Part shown: piece by piece, positions 34,083 to 45,614 of the stretch
How the letters are laid out: every line of letters starts with the position of its first letter
Position numbering within the stretch: position 1 is the stretch's first letter
NCBI GenBank assembly: GCA_963924555.1
Contig: OZ004582.1
Span: forward strand, 7,626,001 to 7,690,000
Length of the DNA: 64,000 bases
Reading direction: 5' to 3'
From: Crambe crambe
Lineage: Eukaryota; Porifera; Demospongiae; Poecilosclerida; Crambeidae
Made by a program: the position numbers and the translations under genes
Notes under the pieces: model-generated
Seen by the model: the letters and a program-made list of their open reading frames with translations, nothing else
The model's database searches: none
Told to the model about the DNA's origin: nothing

Positions 34083-34222
34083 CTTAGATAAAGGACGCTC
34101 CGAAAGAGGACAGGACAAACCTCTCCATTGTATACAAAATAACCTCCAAAAGAGGACAATCTCTCTACAAAGGACAAAAGGCTGGGTCCCAAGTGTGTCC
34201 ATTATTTGGAGGTCCCACTGTA
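34083..34222. repeat. U1 CAGTGGAACCTC-family element remnant (second)
   Basis: Sits inside the peptidase relic and ends TTTGGAGGTCCCACTG. It has the same GAGGAC / AAGGCTGGGTCCCAAG motifs as the element at 33540. Confidence 0.6.
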
Positions 34223-34460
34223 ATCACCTCTCGTGGGCCCTTTGGAAAATACAAGTCACATGACCTGTCTTGTGATACTACAGGTCCATCTAATGAAGTC
34301 ACATGACCTGGTGGGAAATCTTGAGTTGGTGAGACGGCGTGAGCCCATGATCAAGTACTACATTGAACATGCGCATGACAAGTTCTATATTTTCACCAAC
34401 ATTGGAACTGACAGAGAATATAAGGCATATAACATAGCATCAGAGTATCACAAAAGTTTA

Positions 34461-34519
<59 letters not shown>
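34461..34519. repeat. (GTCT)n microsatellite in U1
   Basis: About 14 tetranucleotides. Shorter tracts stand at the same site in U2 (43962-44004) and U3 (55531-55571). Confidence 0.95.
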
Positions 34520-34523
<4 letters not shown>

Positions 34524-34906
34524 TTATTCAGTTAATGGTGGCTGAAACATCCACCCCACAAGTTTGGAGACCGTTCTACCAACCAACTGAAGGCGTGAGT
34601 CTGTAATTGAAAATTCTCGTGGGACAAAGTATTTAAGTCTGTCTCATGTAGAAAATATTAATCAGCTTAATTGAATTTGCTATTCCTCAAATTACTTATT
34701 TTGATGAATTTGTTCCAAACTTCTGTCATGTGTTCTGTAATGGTTAGACTATCTCTACACTAAATTTCCTGACCATGGCCACTAGTAGTCATGAGTTATA
34801 GTGAGCCAAAGTTCTAACATTTTGTTGGGATTGTTATTTGAACCCATGCTTGCAATGGTAAAAAATGCTAATTCGGATTGGATGGAATTTGCCAGAAGCA
34901 AACAGC

Positions 34907-35165
34907 AAGGAGTAACATTGCAGCATCATCACCTAAGGACTATTGGCGGCTGACCATTTTAATTCCTTTTCTTGATCATTTGCAGCAGGAGTTTGAGAAC
35001 AGGTTTAGTCAGTTGGTGCCATCTCAGTTACCAAAGCACCTGATCAGTTTATACTACTGTGTTCCATCGTTTCAAAGATAATCTTCCTTCTCCAGCATAT
35101 TTCAATCAAGATGGAAAATGCTATGGGCTGATATTGAAAACCCCCCATCATCACTGAGGCTATTA
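34907..35165 (+). pseudogene. U1/U2 hAT transposase relic
   Basis: SPKDYWRLTI, FIPFLDHLQQEFENRF (here with I to L changes) and VFHRFKDNLPSPA match the C-terminal part of hAT-type transposases (ZMYM or THAP-linked group). Frameshifted and truncated at both ends; longer copies survive at 45615-46320 and 56517-57000. Confidence 0.7.
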
Positions 35166-35235
35166 GTAGTGATATGCATGTTCCTAGAAGTTATTTCAAC
35201 ACATCAATAGCACCAGTAACTGCAGCAAGTGTGGA

Positions 35236-35296
35236 GCTAGCCTCGTACCCAGGCCCACTTTTTTCGCGGGGCGGTGGGCCTGGGTACGAGGCTAGC
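35236..35296. repeat. fold-back hairpin, 23-bp perfect arms
   Basis: Arms 35236-35258 and 35274-35296 (core CCTCGTACCCAGGCCCAC) are exact reverse complements around a 15-nt loop TTTTTTCGCGGGGCG. Copies at 46400-46475 and 57078-57140 are imperfect. Confidence 0.9.
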
Positions 35297-35542
35297 GTGG
35301 AGCGTGCAAATGAGGTACAAGGCTAGTGTGGAGCGTGCAAATGAGTGTGCAAATTCTGTTCTAAATTTTATAAAAAATAATAGGAGATGATCAACAGGAC
35401 ATCAACAATTGAATTCTTTGCTTTTACTTTGTATTCATAAGGACATAAAACTTGATTATGATGCAGTAATAGGTTTGTATGTTTCCAGATATCCCTAGGA
35501 GAATGTCACTCATTTGCCCTCTGCAACATCTGCTATTATATA

Positions 35543-35770
35543 TAGTGGGCGCGGTTTGGGTGTGGTTAGGCAAAAGTGGGTGTGGTTAGGCAAAAGTGGG
35601 CGTGGTCATGCAAAAATTGCCGCGCGCTAGCGCGCGCGGCGCATGCATGCTCAACCTCTACGATTTTATTTTGGAGGATCTAGGAGCGGGCGCGCGAGAC
35701 TACCATGAGGGCGCGGTTTATCAAAATGGATGTGGTTATGCAAAGTGGGCGTGGCCAGGCAAAATTTTGG
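35543..35770. repeat. GTGGGCGTGG repeats upstream of U2
   Basis: Imperfect copies of AAAAGTGGGCGTGGTTAGGC lie before the start codon, with a 16-bp palindrome CGCGCGCTAGCGCGCG at 35621-35636. Similar runs precede U3 (46650-46700) and U4 (57370-57450), but not U1. They could be promoter DNA or a retained mobile-element end. Confidence 0.6.
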
Positions 35771-35793
35771 GCATCTCTACCCCCGGCCCCTTA

Positions 35794-38700
35794 ATGGCTG
35801 ACTCCCTGGCCCTACACAGAGCTGTCCAGTCACAACATGTGGACGAGGTCAGAAAACTCTTGCAGAGTGGCGAGTGTCATGTAAACTCCACTGATTCCCG
35901 ACTATGGACTCCCTTGCATCATGCTTGCGCTCAAGGTAACGTCAGTCTAGTTGAGGTATTGATTCGTGAGTACAATGCTGATGTTAATGCTCGTGATGAT
36001 CAAAATAGCACACCACTCAGTGTAGTTGCTGCTTTAGGGGAAGAAGAAGTTGCATTGCTTTTAATCAAAGAGTTTGGTTGTGACCCCAACATCAAGGGTT
36101 ATCTTGGTAGATCCCTGCTACATGATGCATGTCAAGGAGGTAGTGTCGGTCTAGTTCGGACTTTGATCCTTCAACACAATGCTGATGTTAATGCTCGTGA
36201 TGATCAAAATAGCACACCACTCAATGTAGCTGCTGCTGAGGGGAAAGAAGAAGTTGCATTGCTTTTAATCAAAGAGTTTGGTTGTGACCCCAACATCAAG
36301 GGTTATCTTGGTAGATCCCTGCTACATTATGCATGTCAAGGAGGTAGTGTCGGTCTAGTTCGGACTTTGATCCTTGAACACAATGCTGATGTTAATGCTC
36401 GTGATGATAGCAATTACACACCGCTTGATTTGGCAACTAGTCGTGGGAAGAAGGAAGTTGCATCCATTTTAATTAATGAATTTGGTTCCAACAAAGACAC
36501 TGGAGGTAAATGTAAGTTAAGTAATGGACATTGTATGATACTCATTATCTGTAGCTCTTCCTTTAGCCGACTCACTCCATGTTGAAATGACCTCCCCTGA
36601 TGTGACGTTCCATGGAGATCCGAAAGTAACAACCATCAGCACCTCTTCAGTCACAGTAAACATGAGCGATGTAGGCATCTCTTTCTCCATACCTGAAGAA
36701 GCACTGGATCCAGTAGAAAGTCAACTGAAATTGTCAGTTCGACCCTGTTTGACTGGACCGTTTGAGCTACCTCCAGACTATGAAGCAGTTAGTCCAGCCT
36801 ACCTGATACGGCCCAGAGGGAATGGGAAATTGCGAAAAGATGTGAGAGTGTGTATCCAACACTGTGCTAGTCTTCGGAGTGAGAAGGACTGTGAGGACCT
36901 GGCATTTCTGTCGGCCAGCTCCACCCCAGAGTACAGGGGGCCCAGTCTGGTTTATCCCTTTAGAGAAGTCAAAGAAGCTAAGGGAATCTTCAAAGTTGGA
37001 GACCAGGTGGGAGAAATAGCTCTCAAATCTCTCCAATTATTGCGAGTGGCTAAGAGAGTCGGGACATCATCAATAGGTAGGAAGAGCCAATTTCATTGTG
37101 ATATCTATCCATTCCTATATTAAATCAAACAGAAAGTCTCTTGTGTACTGTGAGGCTGCTCAGGACTGTTGAAGACGATACTTTTTTCAAAGCAACATTT
37201 GTAGCCCACTTGGATCATCCCGTCTACTCAAAGGTGAGATATTTTCATTATCAGTTGGTGTGTATTCCAATGCTGTGTTCTTGCAGCACTGTGAGAGAGC
37301 CATAGCTGGTCTGCATCCAGGTGGATCAAATAAGGGGGAAGCAGAGAGTGCCGTGATCACTGCAAGGATGGTGTCTGAAGATATGATTCTCAAAACTGAG
37401 AATTCTGCAGAATGGGATGTAAAATTCAATACAATGAATCAGGTTAGCATGATGTCTGCATTTTTAACCCTCCACACATGCATGAGAAGGTTACAGTAGT
37501 CATTTCTTAATTGTGTCTGGCAAAATTTTAACCTTTGAGACAGATATTAGCACAAGTAGGCTCTAACTCTTTTAGATGTTTCAACTTCAAACAGCCAGCT
37601 CCTACTGTGATGTTCCAAATAATGCACACCCACATTCATAATTAATTGCCGTCCATGTATGGTGCCTCACCCCTTTCATCTCTGGTTGAATGAAGCTTAG
37701 AACATAATATGGTAGCACATGCACAAAACATCAGTGTTTATTTCAAGGGGTGAGGGGGGCTTCTGTCCCACAGGCCTGAACGATGGCTTGCCCCCCTAGG
37801 AATTAGCTAGCTTTTGTAAATAGAACTCAATTTTTTTTTCACTGGGCATTTGACCCCCCTTGAGCAAAATTTTGAATTAAACCCTGCACATTAGATGTTC
37901 TCTACATGTACTGTACTGCAGCACGGAGTGTTTGCACTTTAGTGCTTTATAATCTCTAGCAATCTAAATGGGATATCGATGTCATTTGATACAGATTTCA
38001 AAGAAGGGGATACTTTTCCCTGAAGGTGTTGATGCCAACCCCCTTGACTATCCTCCCATGATCACCGTCTCTGGAGAGAAGACCTCGTCTATGAGTGCTG
38101 GTCCACCAAAACTACTTGTGATTGGACTGGACAGAGAGTGCAGCTTCAACCTTATCTCTATACCAGGTGAGGCATAATGACAACCAACCATGATTTAAAC
38201 CATAGAGGTCTAGTTGGAAGCCATAGTCTAAAGCTACAGTGGATTGCAACATGAAATTCAGAACACCAAACCAAAAATTTACATAGCCTCCATTCAAAGG
38301 GCTTATCATGGCTTTGGAGTAAAAGGAAGTGATGTAAATTTGGTTTGGTGTTCTAAATTTTATGTTGCCAGATCACTGCAGTCCACTGTGCTGGATGGGC
38401 TGTCCATATGGAATGAGAAATAGGTAATTACAATCTGTACCATGTGTTAAGATAATTATTTGTACAGATGATCTTGATGATGAAGCAGGCATGAAAGAGT
38501 TCATGGAAGGAGTTCAAAAGGCCATCGCTAAAAGTGGAAAGATCGATCGAAAATTAGCGCATTCCATGTTCGTTGGTCCCACAGGTTCGGGGAAGAGTTC
38601 ATTGATGGATCGCTTGCTTGGCAGACAAAGAAAGAAGTTTTCTGCTTCCACTGGTGTGTGTGACACAGTCGTCATCATAGACATTACTGTCACCAACCCT

Positions 38701-40467
38701 TCCACCTTCCACCCAGTTACGATACTGGATGGTGACACTTGGGAAGCAATAGAATGTGATGTGTCGTATGTGAGACAGCTGGGACAGGAGAGTGTGAATG
38801 TAGAAAATCCTCCCGAGAATCCTCTTCCTAAGCCCACCAAAAAGAGAGTCCACACACGTGCTTCTGCACGACCTGATTCTGCGCAGAAGGTAGGCTCAGT
38901 TCGAGTGGCAAAACCACGCTACAAAAGGAAGGATGCACCAGCATCTTTCCCGAAACGAAAGCTAAAAGTCGGTACGATTATTTCCTCTGAAAATATAAAT
39001 TCAGTTATCAAGAAATATGGGTTTCGTACAATAAAAAAGTACCTGAAGAAAACCTGTTCCCTGTATCTAAGGGACACTGGAGGTCAGGTGGAGTTCCAGG
39101 AAATGTTACCTCTCTTGATCTTTGGCCCATCCATTTTCTTCTTCGTTTTTCGACTCGACCTTGACTTCAAAAGCAAGTTGTGTGTCAAGTACAGGATGAG
39201 TGCTAACAAGTCGATAAATTGCTACACCTCCTCCATCACCACTGAAGAAGCCTTACTCCAGTGTCTTACTAGTGTGTATGCCATGGACACGTCAGAGGAA
39301 GACAGTGTCAAGACACACAAGCCCATGGTCTTCATCGTTGGCACTCACAAAGATAGGCTTGGTTCTGAAGCTGAAGGCATCATCAAGATTAATCACTTGA
39401 ATCGACATCTGGATTTCATCATACGGAGCAATGGCTTTCGAGATCTAGTCCAGTATGCTGGTGATGATCACAACGTTATGTTTGCAGTGGACAACACTTC
39501 CGATACCGAAGAAGACTTCCAGAAGATTCGATCGAATGTCAACTGCCTTATCAACACTCGTAAAGAGTTCAGCATCGAGTACCCGATGAGCTACCTCTTG
39601 TTCTGCCTCGATCTCCAAAATATGAAACAGAGTATCTTGACCCTGGACGAATGCAAAGACCTTGCATCCCAACATGGCATCGAAGAGGTCCAGGTGTCTC
39701 ACCTCTTGCGTTTCCTCCACATCAGAATTGGTGTTATTCGATACTTTGACATAAAAGGCTTGAAGCACATCATCGTCAAAGAGCCTCAAGTTCTCTTTGA
39801 CAAGATCACTGATCTCCTCATAAAGACCTTTTCTGGCGAATCCCTTAGAACAAGTGAGGTGCTTGATTTCAGAGAGAAGGGTATTCTCACAGCATCAGCC
39901 TTTGAAAATGTGGTGAGTAGTGACGATAAGATCAAACCCAATGAGTTTCTTCAACTTCTTGTTCATCTGCGCATCATCACTCCTCTTGTTACACCTGGAG
40001 ACAAAGAAGACCAGGAAAAGAGGTATTTCATTCCGTGTGTCCTAAACCACGTCCCAGAGTCCAAAAGAGACATGGTGACTGATATTCTACCACTTTTATT
40101 CAAGTTCAAGAGTGACCATTGTCCGAAGGGTATCTTTGGTGTCTTATCTACTCACCTCATGACCCCAGAGAAGGCTGAAAACGAAGAAGTTGGTACAACA
40201 TTTGTTTTAATCCATGACAAAATCTTTAAAGATCAGATGTCCTTTGAGGTCCACTCCCCTTGGGAGGAGCAAGACGAGATGTCCTTGAAAGTCTACTCTA
40301 CCCACTTGGAAGTGAAATTCTTTCCCTTTTCATCCGATGACGATCGCGATACTCCCCTGAAAGAAGTGTGCAATAACGTGCGTCAGATCCTGGAGAAGTC
40401 AATCCTCAGATCCTTGAAGGACCTCCATTACAGCAAACAGAAGCTCGATGGCATGCTTCAAGTGTGA
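35794..40467 (+). CDS. U2: short ankyrin-ZU5-Roc-COR protein, C-terminus frameshifted
   Basis: Exons: 35794-36505, 36567-37076, 37133-37233, 37287-37442, 37995-38166, 38468-40467; 1216 aa to the first stop. Only seven ankyrin repeats (residues 1-237), the fewest of the four. ZU5 follows, then Roc with GPTGSGKS (587-594), DTGGQ and THKD, then COR. A 5-nt deletion at about 40447 (AAGCTCGATGGCATG versus AAGCTCGATCCCATGACATG in U3) shifts the frame and stops the protein (KLDGMLQV) just before the CxxCxxC cluster. Beyond the shift the exon is intact to a GAAG|GTCAGT donor at 40583/40584, so loss of the C-terminus may be recent, or the deletion may be an assembly error. The ATG (MADSLALHRAVQ) is shared by U3 and U4. 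Confidence 0.82.
38246..38368. mobile_element. U2 intron-5 MITE-like hairpin
   Basis: Arms of about 37 nt (GCAACATGAAATTCAGAAC and onward, 38246-38284; facing 38332-38368) pair with few mismatches around a loop of about 47 nt. Homologous elements stand at 50126-50230 (U3) and 60575-60690 (U4), and shortened in U1. Confidence 0.75.
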
Positions 40468-40678
40468 ACATTGTACTCAAATGCATCCAGTAAAGGCAGG
40501 AAGAACTCACCACAAGATACACTGTAGCAAAGCTCGTGAAAGAAGTCGCATCCCACTCAATGGAAGATGCTGGTACAATGAAGGTCAGTCCATTTAACCA
40601 TAGGAAACAGTATGTTGACCTTATTACACTGCACATGTTGAGAAATGCTAACACATTATCATTGTAAACTTATTGTAG

Positions 40679-42213
40679 ACTGTGAGCCTCCCATGACCAC
40701 ATCAGTCTCTCCCCTGCCACGTTCTCCACCACAACCAACTCCACATAGGGGTCCTCCTTCTGACCCTGCTGCAGGAAATAACAGAGCAGGGACTGAAGAG
40801 ATTGGAATCAGACACATAGCAAGTAAGCATACTCCTATCAGATATCATTACTTTGGTTGTAGCCTACGTGCCTGTAGCAACTGAGGAAAGTAGAGGAGTC
40901 CTTCTGTTGACAAATCCTTACTGATAGTGTTACAAATAATTGTAATCTCTCCTTAGAAACCCGTCCACCTCCTACAGTTGCTATGAGTTTTTTAAAATCC
41001 AAGAAGATTCCCACCCACAAACATGTGGACCAATGGAACATAGAATGTACTAATTCTTTCCATGTTTAGTGATAACTAACTCCTTCGACGAACTCTTTCA
41101 TGCCCGAACCCACCCACATGAAAGAGTTCATCAAGGGAGTTGAAAAGGCCATAAATAGAAAATTAGTGCATTCCATGTTCGTTGGTCCCACGGGTTCAGG
41201 GACAGATCCCATCTTGTTCTCATAGCTATGGTTGTCCATTTTCTCCAGTTGTTGACTGTGCATCGTACATATCCTCCCTCCCTGCCTGTGCCCATCCCCT
41301 CCTGGAGCGACGATTGGACTGGGACCATAAGGGAGTGGACCGAGACCTGAACACTATAGCAGATCACATGCTGGACTGGGAGAAGAAGCTTTCCACTCCT
41401 CTGAAACTGACTACAACTGAAATACATGATGTCAAATTTTTGCACTCTGACCCTGTTCTCCTGAGGTAAGATGGAGGCAGCTGCTGAGCAAGGAATTTGA
41501 GTCATTATTTTCATTCTTTTTTTTTTTTTTCTTTTTTTTTTTGATTGCAAAAAAAACTTTCCCCATGCAATTTCCAACTGCATGGAAGTTGAATTCATGC
41601 TAGGCCTCCACCGATTATTCTATTCTCTTATTCCTCAAATTTTTACTCTCTTTGTCCATTGTCCATGCCAGCATAGCTACACATGCTTGACTATTACTGA
41701 TAAAGACATAATCCTGAAGTGAGAGTTCTCGTGAAAATGAAATTATCCAATAAGGAAAAGCTGGAGCAGCAAGAGTAAAATGTAGTTGTGCAATTTGCAA
41801 TGAGGAACAGGAAGAAGTGTTCGGCCCATCAGTATGATGCAAATTTTGACTTTGTTTCCTAGCTTTCTCTCCTATTATTCTAAAAAACAAACTAAGTTTT
41901 TTTAAAAAAATGTTCTAGCATATTAATTTTATCAAGGCCTAAATCATACATGTCTATAAGCGGGACTTATTTGTCTGCAGGAGAGCAGTGTTGAGGAAGT
42001 GGAAGGAGAAGGAAGGTCTGCATGCCACCTACGGGAACCTGTTGAGGGCGTGTTGTGAGGGAGGAGACACAAGTACTGCTCAAGTCATCTGTGACACACT
42101 GAGGGAGAAGACAAAGGAGGAGGGTAAGTATTCAACCACTTGAATCCAACCACACTACTTGTTGACCCTCGTAATCTATGTCCCATTCAGCACCTCTTCA
42201 TTGGAACTACTAG
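40679..42213 (+). CDS. U2 proline-rich linker and death-domain module B
   Basis: Exon 40679-40822 is phase 1 at both ends and encodes a Pro-rich linker (SPLPRSPPQPTPHRGPPSDP). A further piece from 40957 begins TRPPPTVAM; its donor is unclear. The death domain is on 41249-41465 and 41981-42123, with the last codons on 42191-42213 (APLHWNY, TAG). Key strings: LLERRLDWDHKGVDRDLN, DHMLDWEKKLSTPLKL, AVLRKWKEKEGLHATYGN. U2 has no module A, so this is its only candidate death domain; the phase matches the Roc-COR donor at 40583. A relic P-loop (41117-41215) sits inside the putative intron. Confidence 0.6.
41078..41141. repeat. U2 inverted repeat of Roc-exon start sequence
   Basis: 41078-41102 is antisense and 41117-41141 sense to CATGAAAGAGTTCATGGAAG of exon 6, with a 14-nt loop. 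Confidence 0.75.
41117..41215 (+). pseudogene. U2 relic of a second Roc domain start
   Basis: Reads MKEFIKGVEKAI...KLVHSMFVGPTGSGTD: the P-loop is still visible, but its lysine and serine are replaced (GTD for GKS), and the rest of Roc-COR is missing. Confidence 0.8.
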
Positions 42214-42591
42214 CGAATGAGAAGATTATTATTATTTATTGATTACAGCATTCGACCTGTGACATGGCTTCCTCTACAGCTGGTTAAATTTTACACGTCT
42301 TCTGTCTAGCTATGCTATTTCGATTCTGGCCGGGTTCTTTGGGTCTTTCTGGACCTGACATTTTTTCTGTGTACAGTGTTACTCTATATTATTCATTTCT
42401 TTTTGGTTTATGCATTTGTTATTATTCTCATTGTTGTTATCATTGTCATCTTGTTGTTGTTGTTGTCATTGTTATCATCTTGTTACATGTATCATTGTTA
42501 TTATTGTCATTTCTACTCAACGTTATAGCGTTTGTAGCAATACTTACCCTTTACCAAACGATATTGTTACGGTATCTACCCTTTACCAATC

Positions 42592-42828
42592 ATGTCAGCT
42601 CTGAAGCTGCACTGGCTGCTGAAGAGAAGGAGCTGTGGGTTCCGCAGGAGACTGAGAGAAGAGTTAGTTAGGACCCAGAAAGAGGTCACCAAGCAGAAGG
42701 AGCATCAGTGGAGTGTCATTGAGCATCTCTTGGACAAAGACAACGACCACAACAGCAGTGCAACAGATCTTCAAGACGTCTTCAGAAATAAACAAAGTGT
42801 GCACAAAATTGGTATGGTATGGTACTGA
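42592..42828 (+). CDS. U2 conserved short ORF (unknown)
   Basis: Counterpart of 33092-33472: MSALKLHWLLKRRSCGF, then REELVRTQKEVTKQKEHQW. It stops earlier than in U1, after VHKIGMVWY. Not recognised; possible exon fragment. Confidence 0.3.
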   Translation: MSALKLHWLLKRRSCGFRRRLREELVRTQKEVTKQKEHQWSVIEHLLDKDNDHNSSATDLQDVFRNKQSVHKIGMVWY

Positions 42829-43059
42829 AAGTGGATGCTGTGGGGAAATATTTATGTCTATGATATTAAGAAAATGTTGGAGTTGTTTCATATCGGTCAA
42901 CATGATAACAGATCCCTGCAAACACACCTTTTACGTGTCCCATCTGATTAAAAATATCAAAATGAGGACACCCTTTCTAATCAGAGGTACATTTAATCCA
43001 CCCATCACCCACTCTAGTACCCTTACACTCCTCTAATCTGGACATTTCTTTCTGTTCCC

Positions 43060-43225
43060 AAAATGTCAGTAAAGTGGAACCCTCTGATAAGGACACTCTG
43101 AAAGAGGACAAACCTCTCAACAAAGGACAATCTAAAAGTACCTTTGTATATACACTCTATACAAAATAACCTCCAAAAGAGGACAACCTCTCTACAAAGG
43201 ACAACAGGCTGGGTCCCAAGTGTGT
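43060..43225. repeat. U2 CAGTGGAACCTC-family element remnant
   Basis: Starts CAGTAAAGTGGAACCCTC and contains GACACTCTGAAAGAGGAC and AAGGCTGGGTCC-like motifs. A second remnant lies at 43570-43722, inside the peptidase relic. Confidence 0.6.
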
Positions 43226-43298
43226 CCATTATCACACTGTAGCTAGATAAGTGGGTAAAGGGTTTCCTATTATAACCCCATTGTAATTTCATATGCAG

Positions 43299-43961
43299 TG
43301 AGTGACCAGAAGCTTCATCCTTTACTGTGTACTCAAAAACACAATCTTCTTCAGGCAGGCCATTTCAGGTCTGGCTGTATGATCACCACCTCCATAACGA
43401 TGTTCTGGTATTTGAGGAAAAGAATGAAAGGTTCGAAATTGGGAGGGAAAGGCTTGATGTCATCTAATATTGGTGCAGCTGTACTGTGGATATTGCCATG
43501 ACGAGAGATGGGAAGTATATCACTGTCAATGGTAACTCACGCACATCATCTGAGGTACGTATGAAGTACTTACCTTCGATAAAGGACACTCTGAAAGAGG
43601 ACAAACCTCTCGATAAAAGACAATCCATTGTATACAAAATAACCTCCAAAAGAGGACAACCTCTCTACAAAGGACAAAAGGCTGGGTCCCAAGTATGTCC
43701 ATTATTCGGAGGTTCCACTGTAATCACCTCTCGTAGGCCCTTTGAAATGTACAAGTCACATGACCTGTCTTGTGATACTACAGGTCCATCTAATGAAGTC
43801 ACATGACCCAGTGGGAAGTCTTGAGTTGGTGAGACAGCGTGAGCCCATGATTGAGTACTACATTGAACATGCGTACGACAAGTTCTATATTTTCACCAAC
43901 ATTGGAACTGACAGAGAATATAAGGCATAATAACATAGCATCAGAGTATCACAAAAATTTA

Positions 43962-44004
<43 letters not shown>

Positions 44005-45438
44005 TTGTTTAGTTAATGGTGGCTGAAACATCCACCCCCCAAGTTTGGAGACCGTTCTATCAACCAACTGAAGGAGTGAGTCTGTAATTGAAAATTCTCG
44101 TGGGACAGAAATCAAAATATTAATCTTCTGAATTGAATATGCTATTCCTCAAATTACTTGCTTTGATGACCAAACTTCTGTCATGTGTTCTATAATGGTT
44201 AGATTCTCTCTACACCAAATTTCCAGACCATGGCCACTAGTAGTCATGAGTTATGGTGAGCCAAAGTTTATAAAGTGGCTAACATTTTGTTGGGATTGTC
44301 ATATTTGTTACTATAATTTTCCTTGCATTATCTCTGGGTGGTCCTGTTAACTTTATTCTTCCTTCTAACATTTTTGTACTTCTCTTTAATTATTAATTAG
44401 CTGGTGCTACATGATATGGAAGTGTACACAAACCGTGTCATCTTGTATGGGAGCAACAACATGGTTCCGGTTGTCATAGTGATGGACCCGGATGGAAGCA
44501 GTGAACCCTACATGATAGTAAATGATGGATGTCCCTTTTATCTAAAGAATTCAAAACTGTGTCCAACTCTTAGAGTGATTCGGATGCCTGCTGCATTGAA
44601 AGGACACTTGAGAATATCGTAAGCAGTGAAATTCCATTTCCTTATAAAGCAGCACTGAGTATATAGGACTATGGGATAAAAATTATAATTTCAGTCGTTA
44701 AAAGATCAAGGGTAGATCAACCATAAAAACGTAGATTTCAAAAGATCCATTATTACCCCCTATACTACCCCCTATAAGCTTGCTTGAGCCGCCCCCCATA
44801 TGGAAGACCTGACATAACCTCAGAGGCCTTTGATACTCTTCTATGTGGTTATGATGGATTTCAAGGGGGGTGTGGTTTCAAGAGTTAGACTGTAAAAAAT
44901 GACACTTTTTTGGCCCCTTGAAAATCCTTCAAAGCAGCTAGGCTATTTAAAGACCTCTTAAGTACTCGGGTCTTCCATGGGTGTAAAGTTGTAACTAAGG
45001 TCTTTGAGACCTAAATCAAGCTTATAGGGGGTAAGATATTGACATTTTAAAAATGGTTGATCTCTCTTAAGGCAACTGCATGTCATTGGTGAAACTTAGA
45101 TTTCTTTGTTTGTTTGTTTGTTTGTTTGTTTATTTGTTTATTTTGTAATAGAACTCCAAGAGTGATCATATTCCTTTATGGCTGTCTTCTCCATTCATAC
45201 GTCCCTATTGCTCACTAATCACAGCAAACAGAAAGAAAGAGAGAAAACCAGTTCCTAACTGCACACCCAAGACAAAGAACGAGTACAAGTTGGAAAGAAC
45301 TTGTGCCATTAATGATAAGGATTACATCAGATTTTGAGTGCTATAAAGTATCATTGTGTTGAAGTACCCATCACCCTGTGCTACCATGGAGACAAGATGA
45401 AGAAGATAGGAACAATCCATTGCTAGTCCATGTGTATG
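43299..45438 (+). pseudogene. U2 S9A prolyl oligopeptidase (oligopeptidase B-like) relic, most complete
   Basis: Fragments: 43299-43554, 43784-43930, 44013-44074, 44401-44618 and about 45360-45438. Beyond the parts seen in U1, it keeps LHDMEVYTNRVILYGSNNM (compare LEDIELF.DYLVV in oligopeptidase B) and VEVPITLCYHGDKMK.DRNNPLL (compare DG..IP..L.Y......NPLLLYGYG), which lead into the catalytic domain. One base is missing near GAAGAAGATAGG compared with U3 (GAAGCAAGATAGG), and a stop interrupts the first fragment. The catalytic hydrolase part was not found. Confidence 0.75.
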
Positions 45439-45471
45439 GTGAGTGCTCAACTTTTTTCTCTCTCACGTATG

Positions 45472-45562
45472 CAGTGGAGCCTCCGAATAATGGACACACT
45501 TGGGACCCAGCCATTTGTCCTTTGTAGAGAGGTTGTCCTCTTTCAAAGTGGAGGTTCCACTG
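45472..45562. mobile_element. 91-bp MITE, CAGTGGAGCCTCC inverted ends
   Basis: Begins CAGTGGAGCCTCC and ends GGAGGTTCCACTG (reverse complement CAGTGGAACCTCC). Flanks TATG / TATA allow a TA target duplication with a slightly longer TIR, as in Tc1/mariner-type MITEs. An identical site is occupied in U3 (56374-56464), so insertion predates duplication. Confidence 0.75.
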
Positions 45563-45614
45563 TATAAAGTCTATTTGCATTCACCTTTGCCCCTTGATCA
45601 TTCACTATACCCAA

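Larger units (their letters stand above)
33806..34594 (+). pseudogene. U1 S9A prolyl oligopeptidase (oligopeptidase B-like) relic
   Basis: Three fragments: 33806-34063, 34284-34428 and 34530-34594. They spell FQVWLYDHHLHNDVLVF, EEKNERFEIG, TSSEV, RREPMIKYYIEHAHDKFYIF, TNIGTDREYKA and STPQVWRPFYQPTEG, matching the propeller part of oligopeptidase B (DELVYEEKDE.F, TTSE, EY.VEH..D.FYI.TN). Frames change between fragments and internal stops occur. The catalytic Ser/Asp/His domain is absent, so it cannot be an active peptidase. U1 lacks the fourth and fifth fragments that survive in U2. Confidence 0.7.
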
